Translations under genes and position numbers: made by a program | In this document: positions 10,798 to 21,971 of the stretch, piece by piece | Position numbering within the stretch: the first letter of the stretch is position 1 | How the letters are laid out: each line of letters begins with the position of its first letter | Assembly: GCF_010093815.1 (NCBI RefSeq) | Contig: NW_022985562.1 | Location: forward strand, 930,001 to 994,000 | Reading direction: 5' to 3' | DNA length: 64,000 bases | From: Pseudovirgaria hyperparasitica | Taxonomy: Eukaryota > Ascomycota > Dothideomycetes > Acrospermales > Acrospermaceae | The notes under the pieces: generated by a model | Told to the model about the DNA's origin: nothing | Databases searched by the model: none | What the model saw: the letters and a program-made list of their open reading frames with translations, nothing else

Positions 10798-11454
10798 TCA
10801 TCCTTTATAGAGTCTCAGATATCCCAGAGCCGCAGTGAGCTCTAGCTCTTCCTCCTCCTTTCTCTCAATCCAAGGCTGTAGCTGGTTAAACAGCTTCTCC
10901 GTCACGAACCCCAGACCCGGCCTGGTGAAGTGTAGTTTGTCGATGTGTATGAAGATCGGGCGGATCTCTGCTGCAAAATCTCTGTCCAATGTTCCATCTA
11001 TATCTAGAATGGTGATCTAGGAGATTAGTGGTCTGTTAGAAGGTCCAACCTGCTTCAAGACTTGTTGGAGTTCCACGATGTTCTCGAAGACAAATTAACC
11101 TTTATAGAGGAAGGAGGAGGCTTCGTAGTGGATTTGATGACAAGTTTGTAGGAAGCCTGCCGCCATCCACTCTCTCATCGCTGTGCTGTTCTAGAGTCCA
11201 TTTGAAGCTGAAGTCGCTTTTGTCTTAATATAGAGGCCTCTGAAGTTCTTAATCTTTCGAGATGAAGCTATGCGGCGGAATATTATTCGATGACGTGGAA
11301 CTAGTGCATACTCGTAGATACGATTTCTCACTTCTCCTGGAAGTTTGAGAAAGGGGAATTGCTGGGATGGCTTGACAAGCTTTGTTTCAGGCTTGACCGT
11401 GAAGGGGATATCAAATCGCGTAAGAGTGTTCTCGACTTGGGACACTGACGACAT
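10798..11454 (-). pseudogene. Degenerate 2EXR/F-box-like family gene
   Basis: Read from the ATG at 11454, one frame runs to about 10798 and carries a coherent protein interrupted by three in-frame stops but by no frame change. The first 87 residues contain FPFLKLPGEVRNRIYEYAL, the hallmark of the fungal 2EXR-type domain. After the first stop the same frame gives MREWMAAGFLQTCHQIHYEA, the usual second family motif, and later LDRDFAAEIRPIFIHIDKL. The stops lie after SNGL, after SSFLYKG and after RPLIS. No GT-AG intron that I can place removes them. An intact member of the same broad family starts 417 bases away on the other strand. Function of the family is unknown. Confidence 0.7.
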
Positions 11455-11870
11455 TGTGTATCGATGTTTCTCCGTTGAAATGTCGCAGTTCTCCTTTCAG
11501 GGAGCTAGACAATAGACAGTCTGCTGTGTAATATGTGAAAATAGTTTCAAGACTTCGCTTGACAGTCTTGGGCACAATGAGGATCTGATAGTTGTGCTTG
11601 TAGAAACCAGCTCTCGGGTAAACAGAACGTGTAAGAGCTGCCTGAAGATCTTTGCTGCCGCAAATGGCCTGTTTACATTCACCAAGGGGCCCTGAGTGAC
11701 CGACTTGCCGACATCCAATAGCTATTTAAGCAGAGTTTTTCTTCACTTCCTTCTTACACTCTTTGCTACATGCCAAAGACTCAACTTGCGTGCACATCTT
11801 CAGCTTTCAAAACCTACACTCCCTTTAAAGACCATTCATTGTCAATCATTCCAGATCTATCATATCCACG
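11455..11870. promoter_or_regulatory. Head-to-head intergenic region between the broken and intact 2EXR-type genes
   Basis: This stretch should hold the promoter of the plus-strand gene; a pyrimidine-rich leader (11740-11860) precedes its ATG. A minus-strand frame at 11718-11497 (73 codons) has no domain that I recognise and is not called as a gene. Confidence 0.4.
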
Positions 11871-12737
11871 ATGAGCTCTGGTTTCTTCCAAAACCTGACT
11901 ATACGGCCCAAGGTTTCAGCTGTTGACGAAGACCCCTCTCTCTCCTCCGCCAGGCACATCACAGATCCTCACACTGGTACACCTCTCAACCCTCCAAGCA
12001 CCAGTATCACCGCCAGTGCATCTACTGGCTACACTCACCCTCAAGGGAGCAAGGGAGCACAGCTTCAAGAAGCTCCCTACACCTCATACACAACAAGTAA
12101 TCTCCTCGAGCTTGGCAATTTGGAGGTTAGAGCGGCCATCTGGGGCCATGTTTTGTCTCTCCCTCTGGACAAAACACTGATTCTACAACGTCACGTCAGG
12201 GATCTGGGCCGCCCCAGCACCGACCGAACCGCTTTGCTCCGAGTGTGCAAGGAGGTCTACGCAGAAGCAGTCCCACTTCTGTACGCCCAGTCCCTTGTCT
12301 TCTACTCCATCAACACCCTCCGATCGTGGGTAATCAAAGTCGACATCAACGTCGACCATCTCTCCTCCATTGTCCTTCGCCTGCAGACCCAACTGGGTCG
12401 GGGCCATTACACCATTTCCGGAGAGCTCAAGAGCGCCTTGGGCGTTTCTGGCCTCAGCAGAGCCGGCTTTCTTGGGTCCTTGGCGCTCGATGGCCAAACC
12501 CCAGCCCTCCTCGACAATCAGTTCCCTCAGTACCAGGAGGAGGGGACTGAACGAGCCGACATGAGGCTCGTTCATATTGTGCGGAGGAGGGGGGCGGCGG
12601 CAGAGTGGCCGTGTGTGTGGGACGTCGAAGTGAGGACTCTCGGCAGAGCCTTTCGGAGATTCAAGGAGCGCCAGGCTCGACAAGATGGTCCTACAGAGGC
12701 GTGGGCAGAGTATAGGAACTTCTTCGAAATCATGTAA
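11871..12737 (+). CDS. Hypothetical protein with a 2EXR/F-box-like domain
   Basis: This is an uninterrupted 288-residue frame from ATG 11871. The N-terminal 80 residues are rich in Ser, Thr and Pro and look disordered. The 2EXR-type signature follows: LLELGNLEVRAAIWGHVLSL at about residues 78-97 and the second motif LLRVCKEVYAEAVPLLYAQS at about 123-142. The C-terminal third is basic, with RFKERQARQ. Families of such proteins are abundant in filamentous ascomycetes and of unknown function; some are thought to act in protein-protein recognition. A decayed relative lies immediately upstream on the opposite strand. Codon use looks normal. No intron is needed. Confidence 0.7.
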   Translation: MSSGFFQNLTIRPKVSAVDEDPSLSSARHITDPHTGTPLNPPSTSITASASTGYTHPQGSKGAQLQEAPYTSYTTSNLLELGNLEVRAAIWGHVLSLPLDKTLILQRHVRDLGRPSTDRTALLRVCKEVYAEAVPLLYAQSLVFYSINTLRSWVIKVDINVDHLSSIVLRLQTQLGRGHYTISGELKSALGVSGLSRAGFLGSLALDGQTPALLDNQFPQYQEEGTERADMRLVHIVRRRGAAAEWPCVWDVEVRTLGRAFRRFKERQARQDGPTEAWAEYRNFFEIM

Positions 12738-15700
12738 CATAGTTGATGGAAGCTCAATACATGATGACCACTGTAGTGTGGTACTACATTTTTTCGTTCA
12801 ATGTGTGACTGATTGAAGATCTGAACAGTGACGCAATCAAAATTCGTGCCTCTGAATAATACTGTTGATACAGTCTCGTAGCGAAGAACTTAGAGTCGTA
12901 TTAATTTCTTTCCACACGATACATTTTCAAGACCTTCAAGGACATGCAAACCACAGTTACACTACCGCAAAACATGATTCGATGTCAACAGTACTCTCTC
13001 ATTACAACACCATGATAGATGATATAATGTATCAGCTATGTCAATGCTGCTTAAAAACATACTATAATCCCAATGGACTGCAGTTCTTAAACGTTGTGGG
13101 TCGTTAACACCCCACTTGAATCTGGTGATACGTTGTGTCTAAGCCGTTCAAAGGCTTCTAATTGCAGTTCCGAGTACAGTTTAAAATATTTCCACCTGAT
13201 GTAGCCACCCCTATTCCTTATCCCCATTGGCGTTTTCGATTGTTCTTGACGAATTGTAAGTAGGCAGATCTCGCTCATGTCTGCATAAATCCGGATTTCA
13301 AGACTTCAGAGATACCGACCAAATAGTAAGCTTTTATAATATTTGATGGATTCACACCTTGAGTATATGTCATTAATAAATGAGATCTACTCCTGGGCTG
13401 CCAATATAGCTACAAACGTAAATGATGTCAATGCGTCGCAGGGGCTAATTAGACATATTGACCTGGTTATATTGCATAGTATAATAGCTCTCTGTTGTGC
13501 AAAATCGCGATTTTTACCTATCATACCCTTGAAAATTTGATACAGCGGGGTTAGTATAGCAATTCTGCCAACTTGATCGACCCAATCTACTCACTATTAT
13601 TTCAAACGACTACAATTCTACTCTCATCGAGGGCCTCAAGGTCGTGTATCCAGAACAGCGTCGAGAAATATCACCAAGATCAAGGAACCGATTAATTCAT
13701 TGCCATACGGCCGACTCAAAGTTTATATCCGCATTCTGGCCTCGATTTTTTATACACGGGCGATATATCATCGATACTATCTGGTCTCGGGATGTGGTAT
13801 ATCTACTCTCAGTCTGAAGAATTGCGATTCTGTTCTCCGGGTATTGTGTGAAGGACGTGATTGACGTGGCGGTAAGCAACAGCACTGTCTAAAACCTCAC
13901 TTTCGTAATCTCTCTCTGTGTCCGCCAACACAGTGGATCGATGAGTTCTATGACTTCATTTTAACTCTTTCCGTAGATTATGAATCGGGAGCTTCAATGA
14001 ACACTCAATGTTATCGAATGCGAGAACTTCCATCGCCTGATCTTCCGCGTCATACCTTACCTCCACAATCAGCGTCGATAAACAACTTAGGTTCTCGGAG
14101 TCCTACGGTAACGGAAACAAAAGAAGAACAAGAGAAGAAGATACAAGAGATACAAGAGATACAAGAGATACAAGAGATACAAAATCGTAGCAAGAGCTAG
14201 AGGTAGGAGGGGACTATGTAGCAGGATTGGATGATATGAGCGTGCCTTCCGCGTCGATCGACCATAAGAAAGGGTTGTAGATAACCTCCAATCCTTCCTT
14301 ATCCACCATATAAACCAAACATTTCTTACAAGACTCTCGTCTGGCGACGTGCACCGGAGAATAAAGGGGCTGGGTTGACGTCGAACCAAGTCCTTGTGCT
14401 TTGGACGGATTGTGTCTCCAAAGTCCTATCGATGTAGTCCACGGAAAACGATAACGTATACCCAGCTAAACGCATCAAAGTGAGTCGTGAATCACAGTCC
14501 TACAGTCTACCTACAGTCTATCTATACAAATCGATACACATCATGACAGTAAACCTGAAAAACAGATTTCCCAAAGACTTTCTGTCAACAATAGTGCTTT
14601 GAATCCTCCACTTCTTCCATTGCTCTTCTACTGCATGAATGAAAATCACAATCGATACCACATTCGGAATCTCCATTTAACGCCTGATTCATGCAGGCCA
14701 CTCACTATCCATCAATCCGTCACAGGCATATCGTCCGTATACAGAAATGATCGCTAGCGCTTGATATTTCGGTGCAACGGAAGCTTATGAGAGAGAGCTA
14801 GCTTCCGTCAAATCAGGCCTGGAGGAGGTCTAGACGGTGTCAGAACCTCGACACTGTACTGTACAGTAATTAGCACCGACGCGACAGCAGCACCCGTAGA
14901 CTTAGCCATGAAGATTCATGGTTTGCTAGGATAGATCCCCCTAGCCATCCATCCGCGAGAGCTGTGGAGACGAGCAACCTTGGGATTAAACCTCCGAACA
15001 CTCTAGACGTTATGCATGCTATGCTGCACAAAATTGCAATCAGGTACATACTCAGCTGTACTAGGAGATATACTGTATCCTTCGGGATGTTTAGCCCACG
15101 TGGTTCGGGGGTCTTTGGGGGGGGGACGTTGAGACGTCTTGAGTAAAGATTACAATACACGCACCCAACTTCGCTGTTTAAGAGCTAGGCAGCTCGGAAC
15201 GTACATCCCGAAGTAGCCCCCCTCCCCTCCCCCTTTGCGAGAGATATGCTTAAGTGTCGAGCTCATGCGCCATGCATGCTAAGATTCTATATGCAAGGTC
15301 GATCAGTTTGAGTCGGACGTAGTTATTCCCCCCTAAATTGCCAGAAAGAGCTTGGAGACAGGCACATGCAAAATACGAAAGATAATACTGCGCGTCTGAT
15401 GATTGGTGGGAAGGGGCTTCATATTTCTGTTTTGGGCAGGATTGCTTAGAGAAGTGGCTTGGAGTGTGACCAATGGTGAGGAAGGAACCCTTGGACGTTC
15501 CTCGGCTTAAAATCACGACGAAGGCACTAGACGTTGTGACGAGGCCTTCAGTGGGACCGGTCGGGTTGGGATAGCTTCAGATATTGGTGACCATGGCTGG
15601 GACGAACACCACTAGCTGGTTGTCGAGTAAACGCTTTATATACTAGGGCTCTGTCAATATGTGGGCCTAGATGACCGCTCTGCCCACCTGGTCATTCGTA

Positions 15701-16290
15701 CCCCGGAGTCCCTTGTAGCTCCATAACGGATATTTATTGACATGAATAAGAGCTGCCCGGGCTGTAGTCCGGCGTCACCAAGTGCATGTCTCCAGCTTGC
15801 CGGGTTGCAGATGCCTCTGAGACTGACGTCCACTTGTTTGACTTATGCGGACAGCTGAATCTTAGCTAGAGCATCGCCTGCTACTGTCGGACTTGATGCC
15901 CAACTCGAAATATGATTGGGTATAAATGTTAAGTAAGGCCCAAAAGGCAGGGGACTACAAACATGGTCTATAAATGCTCTCAGGATTTCAATGCTGATAT
16001 GCCCTGAAAAGAGGTGCCAAAACGAATAGAGTGGCTATACACATCCTAGGAGAAACATTGAAATGTATAGACACATAGAGCTCCAACAGAGAAAGAATTT
16101 CAAAGGGTATTTGATCGCTTTTCGCAAACGCCGGGCAATCCTTGGCCCAAATACAAACATCTTGGTATAATTTCCATTCAAATAAAAACGCCTACTTGCC
16201 TTTTGTGAATGCCCAGAATGATCCATTATACTCTATCCGCTCCTCATATCTTGACATCATGTAAAGGATCCGCATTTTATAATTCAGTGA
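12738..16290. other. 3.5 kb region without a recognisable gene
   Basis: Many short frames occur on both strands (for example 13343-13540, 13997-14200 and 14870-15160) but none carries a known motif or extends by plausible splicing. The region contains a 9 bp tandem repeat near 14139-14182 and a G-run near 15115-15125. Sequence near 14.5-14.8 kb is poor in coding potential. It may be decayed or regulatory DNA upstream of unknown transcripts. Confidence 0.5.
14139..14182. repeat. 9 bp tandem repeat, about five copies
   Basis: The unit AGATACAAG is repeated about 4.9 times without error. It lies outside any called gene. Confidence 0.9.
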
Positions 16291-19215
16291 CTACGAGTCT
16301 CGGTGAGCCGAGTACGGCGGCTGGTAGAAGATCATGGCAGGCCACTGTGTTTGTGAGTCCATAGCTGGCACTCCTGTATGTATCGCAGTCGTCGGAGGCC
16401 CGGAGTGCATCGGCCCTGGTCCAGGAGCTGTAGAGCTTCTTCTGTTACCCCCGAGAGCCATTAATGCGTTCGCGGATGTCAGATTTGGATGTTGCTGTGG
16501 TGCAGAGGTAACAGCGATGCCGTATCCCGGACCCGAGTGATGAGACGGATGATGCTGGGCGTGGTCATTGAGATTGTTGACAACGTGTTGACGTGTCCAC
16601 TCTTGCCAGGCAGCGGTAAAGTGGTTTTCGCGATCGGGAGCAGGATGCTGCATCATGACCGGTGCGTGAACGCTATACATGGCATGATGATGAGGTGCCT
16701 GCGCTTGTGTTGAAGCCTGGAGTGCCTGAAGGACACGCTCGTCGTCCGTCAGACTGGTTCTGTCTGTTACCGTGGCAGAAAAAGAAACCGGAGCAGAATG
16801 AGCTGGACTATGGTAGCCTTGTGAGTGCTGCTGTGTGTAATGAGATGGTTGGTAATGACCAGCTTGATGAGGAGAACCCCCGAGATACTGCTGTCTCGAC
16901 TTTGCTTCGACATCCGTTCGTGTTGGAGGATAGTGATCTTGATAGACTATCTCCGGAGTCCGATCAGCGGAGGTTATTTGGCCAACAGACTGATCGACTG
17001 CTGCATTGGCTGATGTCTGGACAACACGAGCACTGATGGCAGCCATGCTAGGGTCGATGATCTTTTGAACTGCTGAAGGCAGTCGATCACCCGTACCTGA
17101 AACGTGTGAGACAAATGGTGCAAATTATCAAAATGAATGTTGGTCTTACCATATATCTCACCAATAGCCTCCAATACCTGAATCCAAACGTCCATATCGG
17201 CTTGCAGGTCTGTGACCTCCTGAGATGTGACTGTTTTTTTGTGTTGTGTATATATGTACAACGTAGTGAAAATTGCTGCAAGATATACTATGACGTTCAC
17301 CCATGGTATATCCAAGCTCTTGTACTGCCGAAGCTCATCGACAACATGGACAAGATCTCTTGCTGCTTGCAAGCAAGCAGACATATTGTACTCGGCAAAA
17401 TCTGGATTGGTAGAGGTGCATACTGCAGGATGGTGGAGGAGCAGCTTGACTTCCTGTTCCCAGCACAATGTATAGCGTGCGAATATGTAATGCTCACCCC
17501 CGTCGACGTCGGCGGCAAACTCCTTGGGCATACTTTCACGCCATTTAGCAAGTTCTGTTTCGATGTTTCTGACCGTTCTCTCGTAAGTCTGCGGGCTCTG
17601 ACGGATTGAGTAGATTGTGCTATACATCTTGTGGACGACGTTAGCAAGTCCTGGCGTGCGCAGTCCGATCTGGAAAGAGCAGTCGCTGAACTTCTCCAGA
17701 GGTTTGCCGTCACCTTCATCGGTGTCGTTTAGTGGAAGAGGGAACTCGACATCGATGTCTTCCGGGCGGAGAGGCATCGGCCGACCAAGTCTGCCACTTA
17801 AGCCTATGAGAAGCGCAAAAAGTGCCCAGAAGACACGCTTTCGTAGCTCGACCATCTGTTGACTCATTTGAGTCGATTCTACCCACGACTTTGTTGAACG
17901 ATGTAAGCCAAGCTCGATCGCTACGGTAAACGCGATACTCGTGACTAGCCATGCTGCTCCAGGTTTAGGGAGGTTGCGCATATGGATAGACAATAACGCC
18001 AGTGCTTGAACATCCTCTAAAGTATGACTGAGAAGGAGATCCGGGAAATGACTGATGGCAAACAGATAGTGTTTATGAGCTTCTCCCAGAAGGTCGGGTT
18101 GTGTATTTCGTGTCGATATCTGGTATTTGATCATGGCAAGAATCATGTGAATGATGGCAGTCTGTGCCGCAGTAGGTTGGAATGAACTGTCATTGTATAC
18201 TTTCCACACCTAGCATTCGTGAGCCTATTGTAATAAAGAATGGTCCGTCAAGACTTACGAGGTTCATAATGGCAGGCTTATGGAATACAGGCATATAAGG
18301 ATGTAGTGAACGGAAGTACCATGTCATGAATTGACGCAGCTCCTTTTCTTCTGGAAAGTTTAATTTGTCAACATGTGCTCGACCGAGGGCAACTCGTAGG
18401 AAAGTCTGGTACGAAGTCGGTGAAGCCTCCTCATCTTCGTCTTGTGGTACGAAGTCTGTCAGATTGAGCTCAACTCCGAATATAGATAAGGAGGTGCCTT
18501 TGATAGGGCTAAGTACAGAATCTGTTGACGATATGCCCAGATAGTTATCCCCATAGCATCCTGTTCTGAATGTGGGTAAACCACCTGAGGCTAGGCCATC
18601 TGGTTGAGATGTCTTAGTTCCTTCGGAACTTGGGTCCTCGTACGAATATGATGGTGTGAGATGTCGAGTCGCTTGGTCTCCTACATTGCCAGTGCGATCT
18701 GGGTGTGCCCACGAAACATGCTGTGTCTGCGCCGATGGTTCAACGTATGCAGGGAAGGGCTGAAGCGGCTTGACATCAGCTCCTGTGTCCCTCAGCTGAG
18801 ATTGAAGGTCGGCGATTATACGCTTCAGATAGTCGTTTTCTGCTTCGAGATGTTCAGTATGGCCTCGAGTAGTCGCTCGGCCGGTGATGCGATCTGTAGT
18901 TTTACACGGCGTGTTGTTTTGCGCACAAGGCGAGCAGGCACCAGGTCTGCCGTCACATCGTATCTTGCGTACCTAAATGAAGGATATGAATCAGTCGCGT
19001 GTCGTGTAAGGTGGTACTGTGGTAGCCGTGTGACGTGAGTCTGTGATACATACCTTGCAACGGTCGCAGGCTTGCCCAGTCCGTGTGGAACTGGACAACT
19101 TCTTTTTGACCGAATTGGAGGAGTCCTGGGGGTGAGAGTCCGGGGAGTGTTCAATTTTGAGGCTCTTTTGAGGAGAGGTAGGGCTTTCATCCCCCTGCGA
19201 GCGCTTTGGAGCCAT
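16291..19215 (-). CDS. Zn(II)2Cys6 transcription factor with fungal MHR domain and His/Gln-rich tail
   Basis: This is a nuclear DNA-binding regulator of unknown target. Four exons, 19215-19054, 18972-18259, 18209-17150 and 17096-16291, give 913 residues; introns are 81, 49 and 53 nt. The first intron splits the zinc cluster, which when joined reads GQACDRCKVRKIRCDG and then ACSPCAQNNTPCK, a full Cys6 set at about residues 49-77. A short coiled-coil linker follows (HLEAENDYLKRIIADLQSQL). The central part from TWYFRSLHPYMPVFHKPAI to VNVIVYLAAIFTTLYI is the fungal-specific transcription factor domain, including VFWALFALLIGLSGRLGRP. The last 200 residues are rich in His, Gln and Ser and probably form an activation region. 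The gene is divergent from CGI121. I could not tie it to a named regulator. Confidence 0.9.
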
Positions 19216-20058
19216 ATCCTAGTGTAGATGGAAAGTTCCGTGATCACACCTCAGTTTGCCGAGAGAGGCACCGCTTCGGGCTTCCCGTGAGCTTGAAAGC
19301 CTCAATCGAAATGGCGTTACATTGAGGGCTCAGTACGAGCACGATCTTGTTCCTGTGAGAGTCGAAGGGTGTATTTGAGAAAAGGCGTACAGCAGAGCTG
19401 GAGAACTTGAAGCCCGGCCATGAGGATGGGCGACCAGAGATGGAGCGAGAAGAGGGCAAGTAATATTTCGTAGCTTTTCTTCGGGGGGAGGGAGGGGGGG
19501 TGTATAATGGGTGAGTAGTTTTGGTTTAGGGGAGGTTAAGTTAGGTAGTAGGGTAGAAGAGAATTCGGTAGGCCGCTGCGCCCGGCTTTGAGATGGGGGG
19601 AGTTCTTTAGCTGCAGGTCCAGCGGCCATCGTTCACGCCCACAAACGTTACCGAGCCAGTCTAGCTTTGCACCTCAAATGCACCCCGGACTCTCCGAACA
19701 CGTGCATTGTCGTCGTTCTGCTCAAGGCTCGACCGATCGACCATTCCCGCTCCGCAGATCTACCTTCTCGTACCACAGCCTCCGAAAGAAAACCTCACCT
19801 CAATCAGTCTGCAGGTGAAACATCCTGGACAAGGGACAAGGGACAAGGGACCAGGGAACTAGGGATAAAAAGAAAGGCTCTGGCGAGTCTGCAAGCCCAA
19901 TACGCCCCCAGAACGTGGCACCCGTCCCACTAACGTCATATTTTCTCTGATCCAGCTTTTGTGCCTTGGTGGCAGACCGCAGATCGACTTGTATCAAGTC
20001 TCAGCCTCATCTCGCTTAGACCAAACCATTCGGGTTACAAACCTCAGACAAGCAGACA
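19216..20058. promoter_or_regulatory. Divergent promoter region between the Zn2Cys6 regulator and CGI121
   Basis: These 843 bases separate two divergent start codons. The region includes a G-rich segment near 19485-19500 and a short 7 bp tandem run of GGGACAA at about 19827-19856. No gene is seen. Confidence 0.45.
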
Positions 20059-20907
20059 ATGATGGCGCCTATCGCGGTTGAGACGTTGCACCTTTCACAT
20101 CTGCCTGAGCAGCCAGTCTACGTTGCGCTGTTCACAGGCGTCACGAATGCATCCCAACTATTGGACAGAGTGCAGGCCGCTGGTAGAGACGAATTCAATG
20201 TACAAGAAAGGGCGGACCTTGAGTACGCTTTCCTAGACGCCGCTTCAGTATGTTGACCTAATATGTGCATTATTCATCGATACGCCAACTTGTACCCGAC
20301 ACAAGTGCGGATCACCATATCAGGATACTGAGCTGATGGCCACTCCTGAGCAGATACTCTCTACTACACATCTTCTATCTGCAGTTTTTCGAGCGCTAAA
20401 TGATCAGAGTAAGAATCGTCTGAAAAGCAAAAACATTCACTCCGAAATCGTTTTCTGTCTGAGTCCTAACAACAACGTAAGCTTGTGATTTCATGTTCTG
20501 TGCCTGGAGACTCATCGACTTCCCACTCTTACACAACACTGCAGATCGGCGAAAGCTTCCGGCGTTTTGGTGTCGCCAAATCCACGACAAATCTGCTTGT
20601 GGTTAAGGTACCGGATCATGATTCGACAGTGACTGCACAATCGATTGCTGAGCATCTCGACACGCGTATTGACATCAAAGGCAGTTCAGTTGCGTTCTCA
20701 AACGAAACCTTGGCCGCATGCTCTCATATCGATAATATCAAGAAGATTTATAAAATTACTGATGACAGCCCCACCCAGCAGGCCAAGAGGAAGAGAAATG
20801 ATAAGCTTCACGTGAATGGGGACTCGTCCAGCGACGCTCCAAAGATCGAAAATTTACAAAATATCGAGAGCATTATCTTAGGCACTATGGCGCTCAGAGG
20901 TTCTTAA
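20059..20907 (+). CDS. CGI121: EKC/KEOPS complex subunit Cgi121 (TPRKB homologue)
   Basis: Cgi121 is the regulatory, tRNA-binding subunit of KEOPS, which makes the N6-threonylcarbamoyl group of adenosine 37 in ANN-decoding tRNAs and also acts at telomeres. Three exons, 20059-20247, 20324-20476 and 20545-20907, encode 234 residues; introns are 76 and 68 nt. Family segments are the N-terminal [20 protein letters not shown], the middle [16 protein letters not shown] and [13 protein letters not shown], joined by the second splice to [20 protein letters not shown], and a C-terminal part ending in [10 protein letters not shown] plus an acidic or basic tail. A second Met immediately follows the first, so the start may be 20059 or 20062. 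It is tail to tail with COX4, with 153 bases between the stop codons. Confidence 0.92.
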
Positions 20908-21060
20908 GCACGTTAGCCATGCACACCTGCATTGAGATTCCAGGCTACAAGAGCGTCTAGGCGCAGTGGTAACAACGTCCAATACTTCACTGTTACATCC
21001 ACTATTCTACATATTGAACTCCCCAGTCTATCGATGAGCGGCTGCAATGCAAATCCAATT

Positions 21061-21971
21061 CTACTTGTAGTAATATTCGGGCTTGACGTAATCAGAAAAT
21101 GTCTTTGGTTCCTCATAGCCATGGTGGTCGTCATCTGCGCAGATAGTCTTAGTAACGAAGTACATAGCAATGAAGATTTTGACTTACGACCGTGTTCGTT
21201 GTCGTGCGGGTCATCTGGAGGGCCAACATATGCCATCTTGTATACAGATCCGCATTCAGGGCATCGGGCAATGGGCCTTTTGCGGGTCATCTATGGGATT
21301 TTAGCATCACGGTCTTCCTTGTAGAGCACATTCTCATACCAGTTGCCAAAGCACATTATGCGAGCCGGCCGGAAATCCTGTACATCCGGCGTATTGCTCC
21401 TCTCCAGCGGATCTGACCATAATAGGGTTTTCCATCGTTCCTACCATTCAGATTAGTATCCTATGAGGCAAATATGAACCATATACCACGGAGACTTCAG
21501 CGGCTAGATATGTGTGGTAGAGAGGCTGTAGATTCAAGGATGCGCACCTAACCGCGAAGCGTCCAGAGGCTTCATGTCGAAGATATCGACACCCTGCATC
21601 TTTCCGATAAGCTCCAAGCGTTCGAGACCGGTAGCTTGTTCTGCATCAGTGGGAACGGTACCAGGCGCGGCACCGGGGGGAAGGAGGTCTTCCATCGTTC
21701 TGATCTCTGCAGGCCTCGTCAGTGCTGGCCCATGGGCTGTGTACAGGTATGGTATTTACCCTCAAGCTTCTTGGTGCCTTCCGGGAGGGTAGGTGGCTTG
21801 ATGTCCATGGAGACCTCTATATTGATATCGCGTCAGTCCTCATATCCTCTGACCCCAACGTCGGGCTTCTAGAAACGTACTGCGAGCAATGGAGACTGCA
21901 AAAGTCCGCTTGACAGGAGCACGCACAATGGCGCTGCGCGCCAAGGCGACGGTAGATCGCTGAAGGAACAT
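21061..21971 (-). CDS. COX4: Cytochrome c oxidase subunit 4 (zinc-binding, mammalian COX5B type)
   Basis: This is a nuclear-encoded subunit of respiratory complex IV on the matrix side of the inner membrane. Six exons, 21971-21881, 21816-21760, 21706-21548, 21440-21340, 21290-21188 and 21134-21061, encode 194 residues; introns are 64, 53, 107, 49 and 53 nt. The N-terminus MFLQRSTVALARSAIVRAPV is a clear mitochondrial presequence. Core family sequence is EQATGLERLELIGKMQGVDI, then FDMKPLDASRLGTMENPI. The zinc ligands are in GCTGFPAGSHN and ARCPECGSVYKM (Cys, His, Cys, Cys), followed by YVGPPDD. The C-terminus is YEEPKTFSDYVKPEYYYK. At the last intron I chose the GTAAGT donor, which keeps the HGHDDHHG stretch. 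Five introns in 194 codons make this the most intron-dense gene of the window. Confidence 0.94.
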
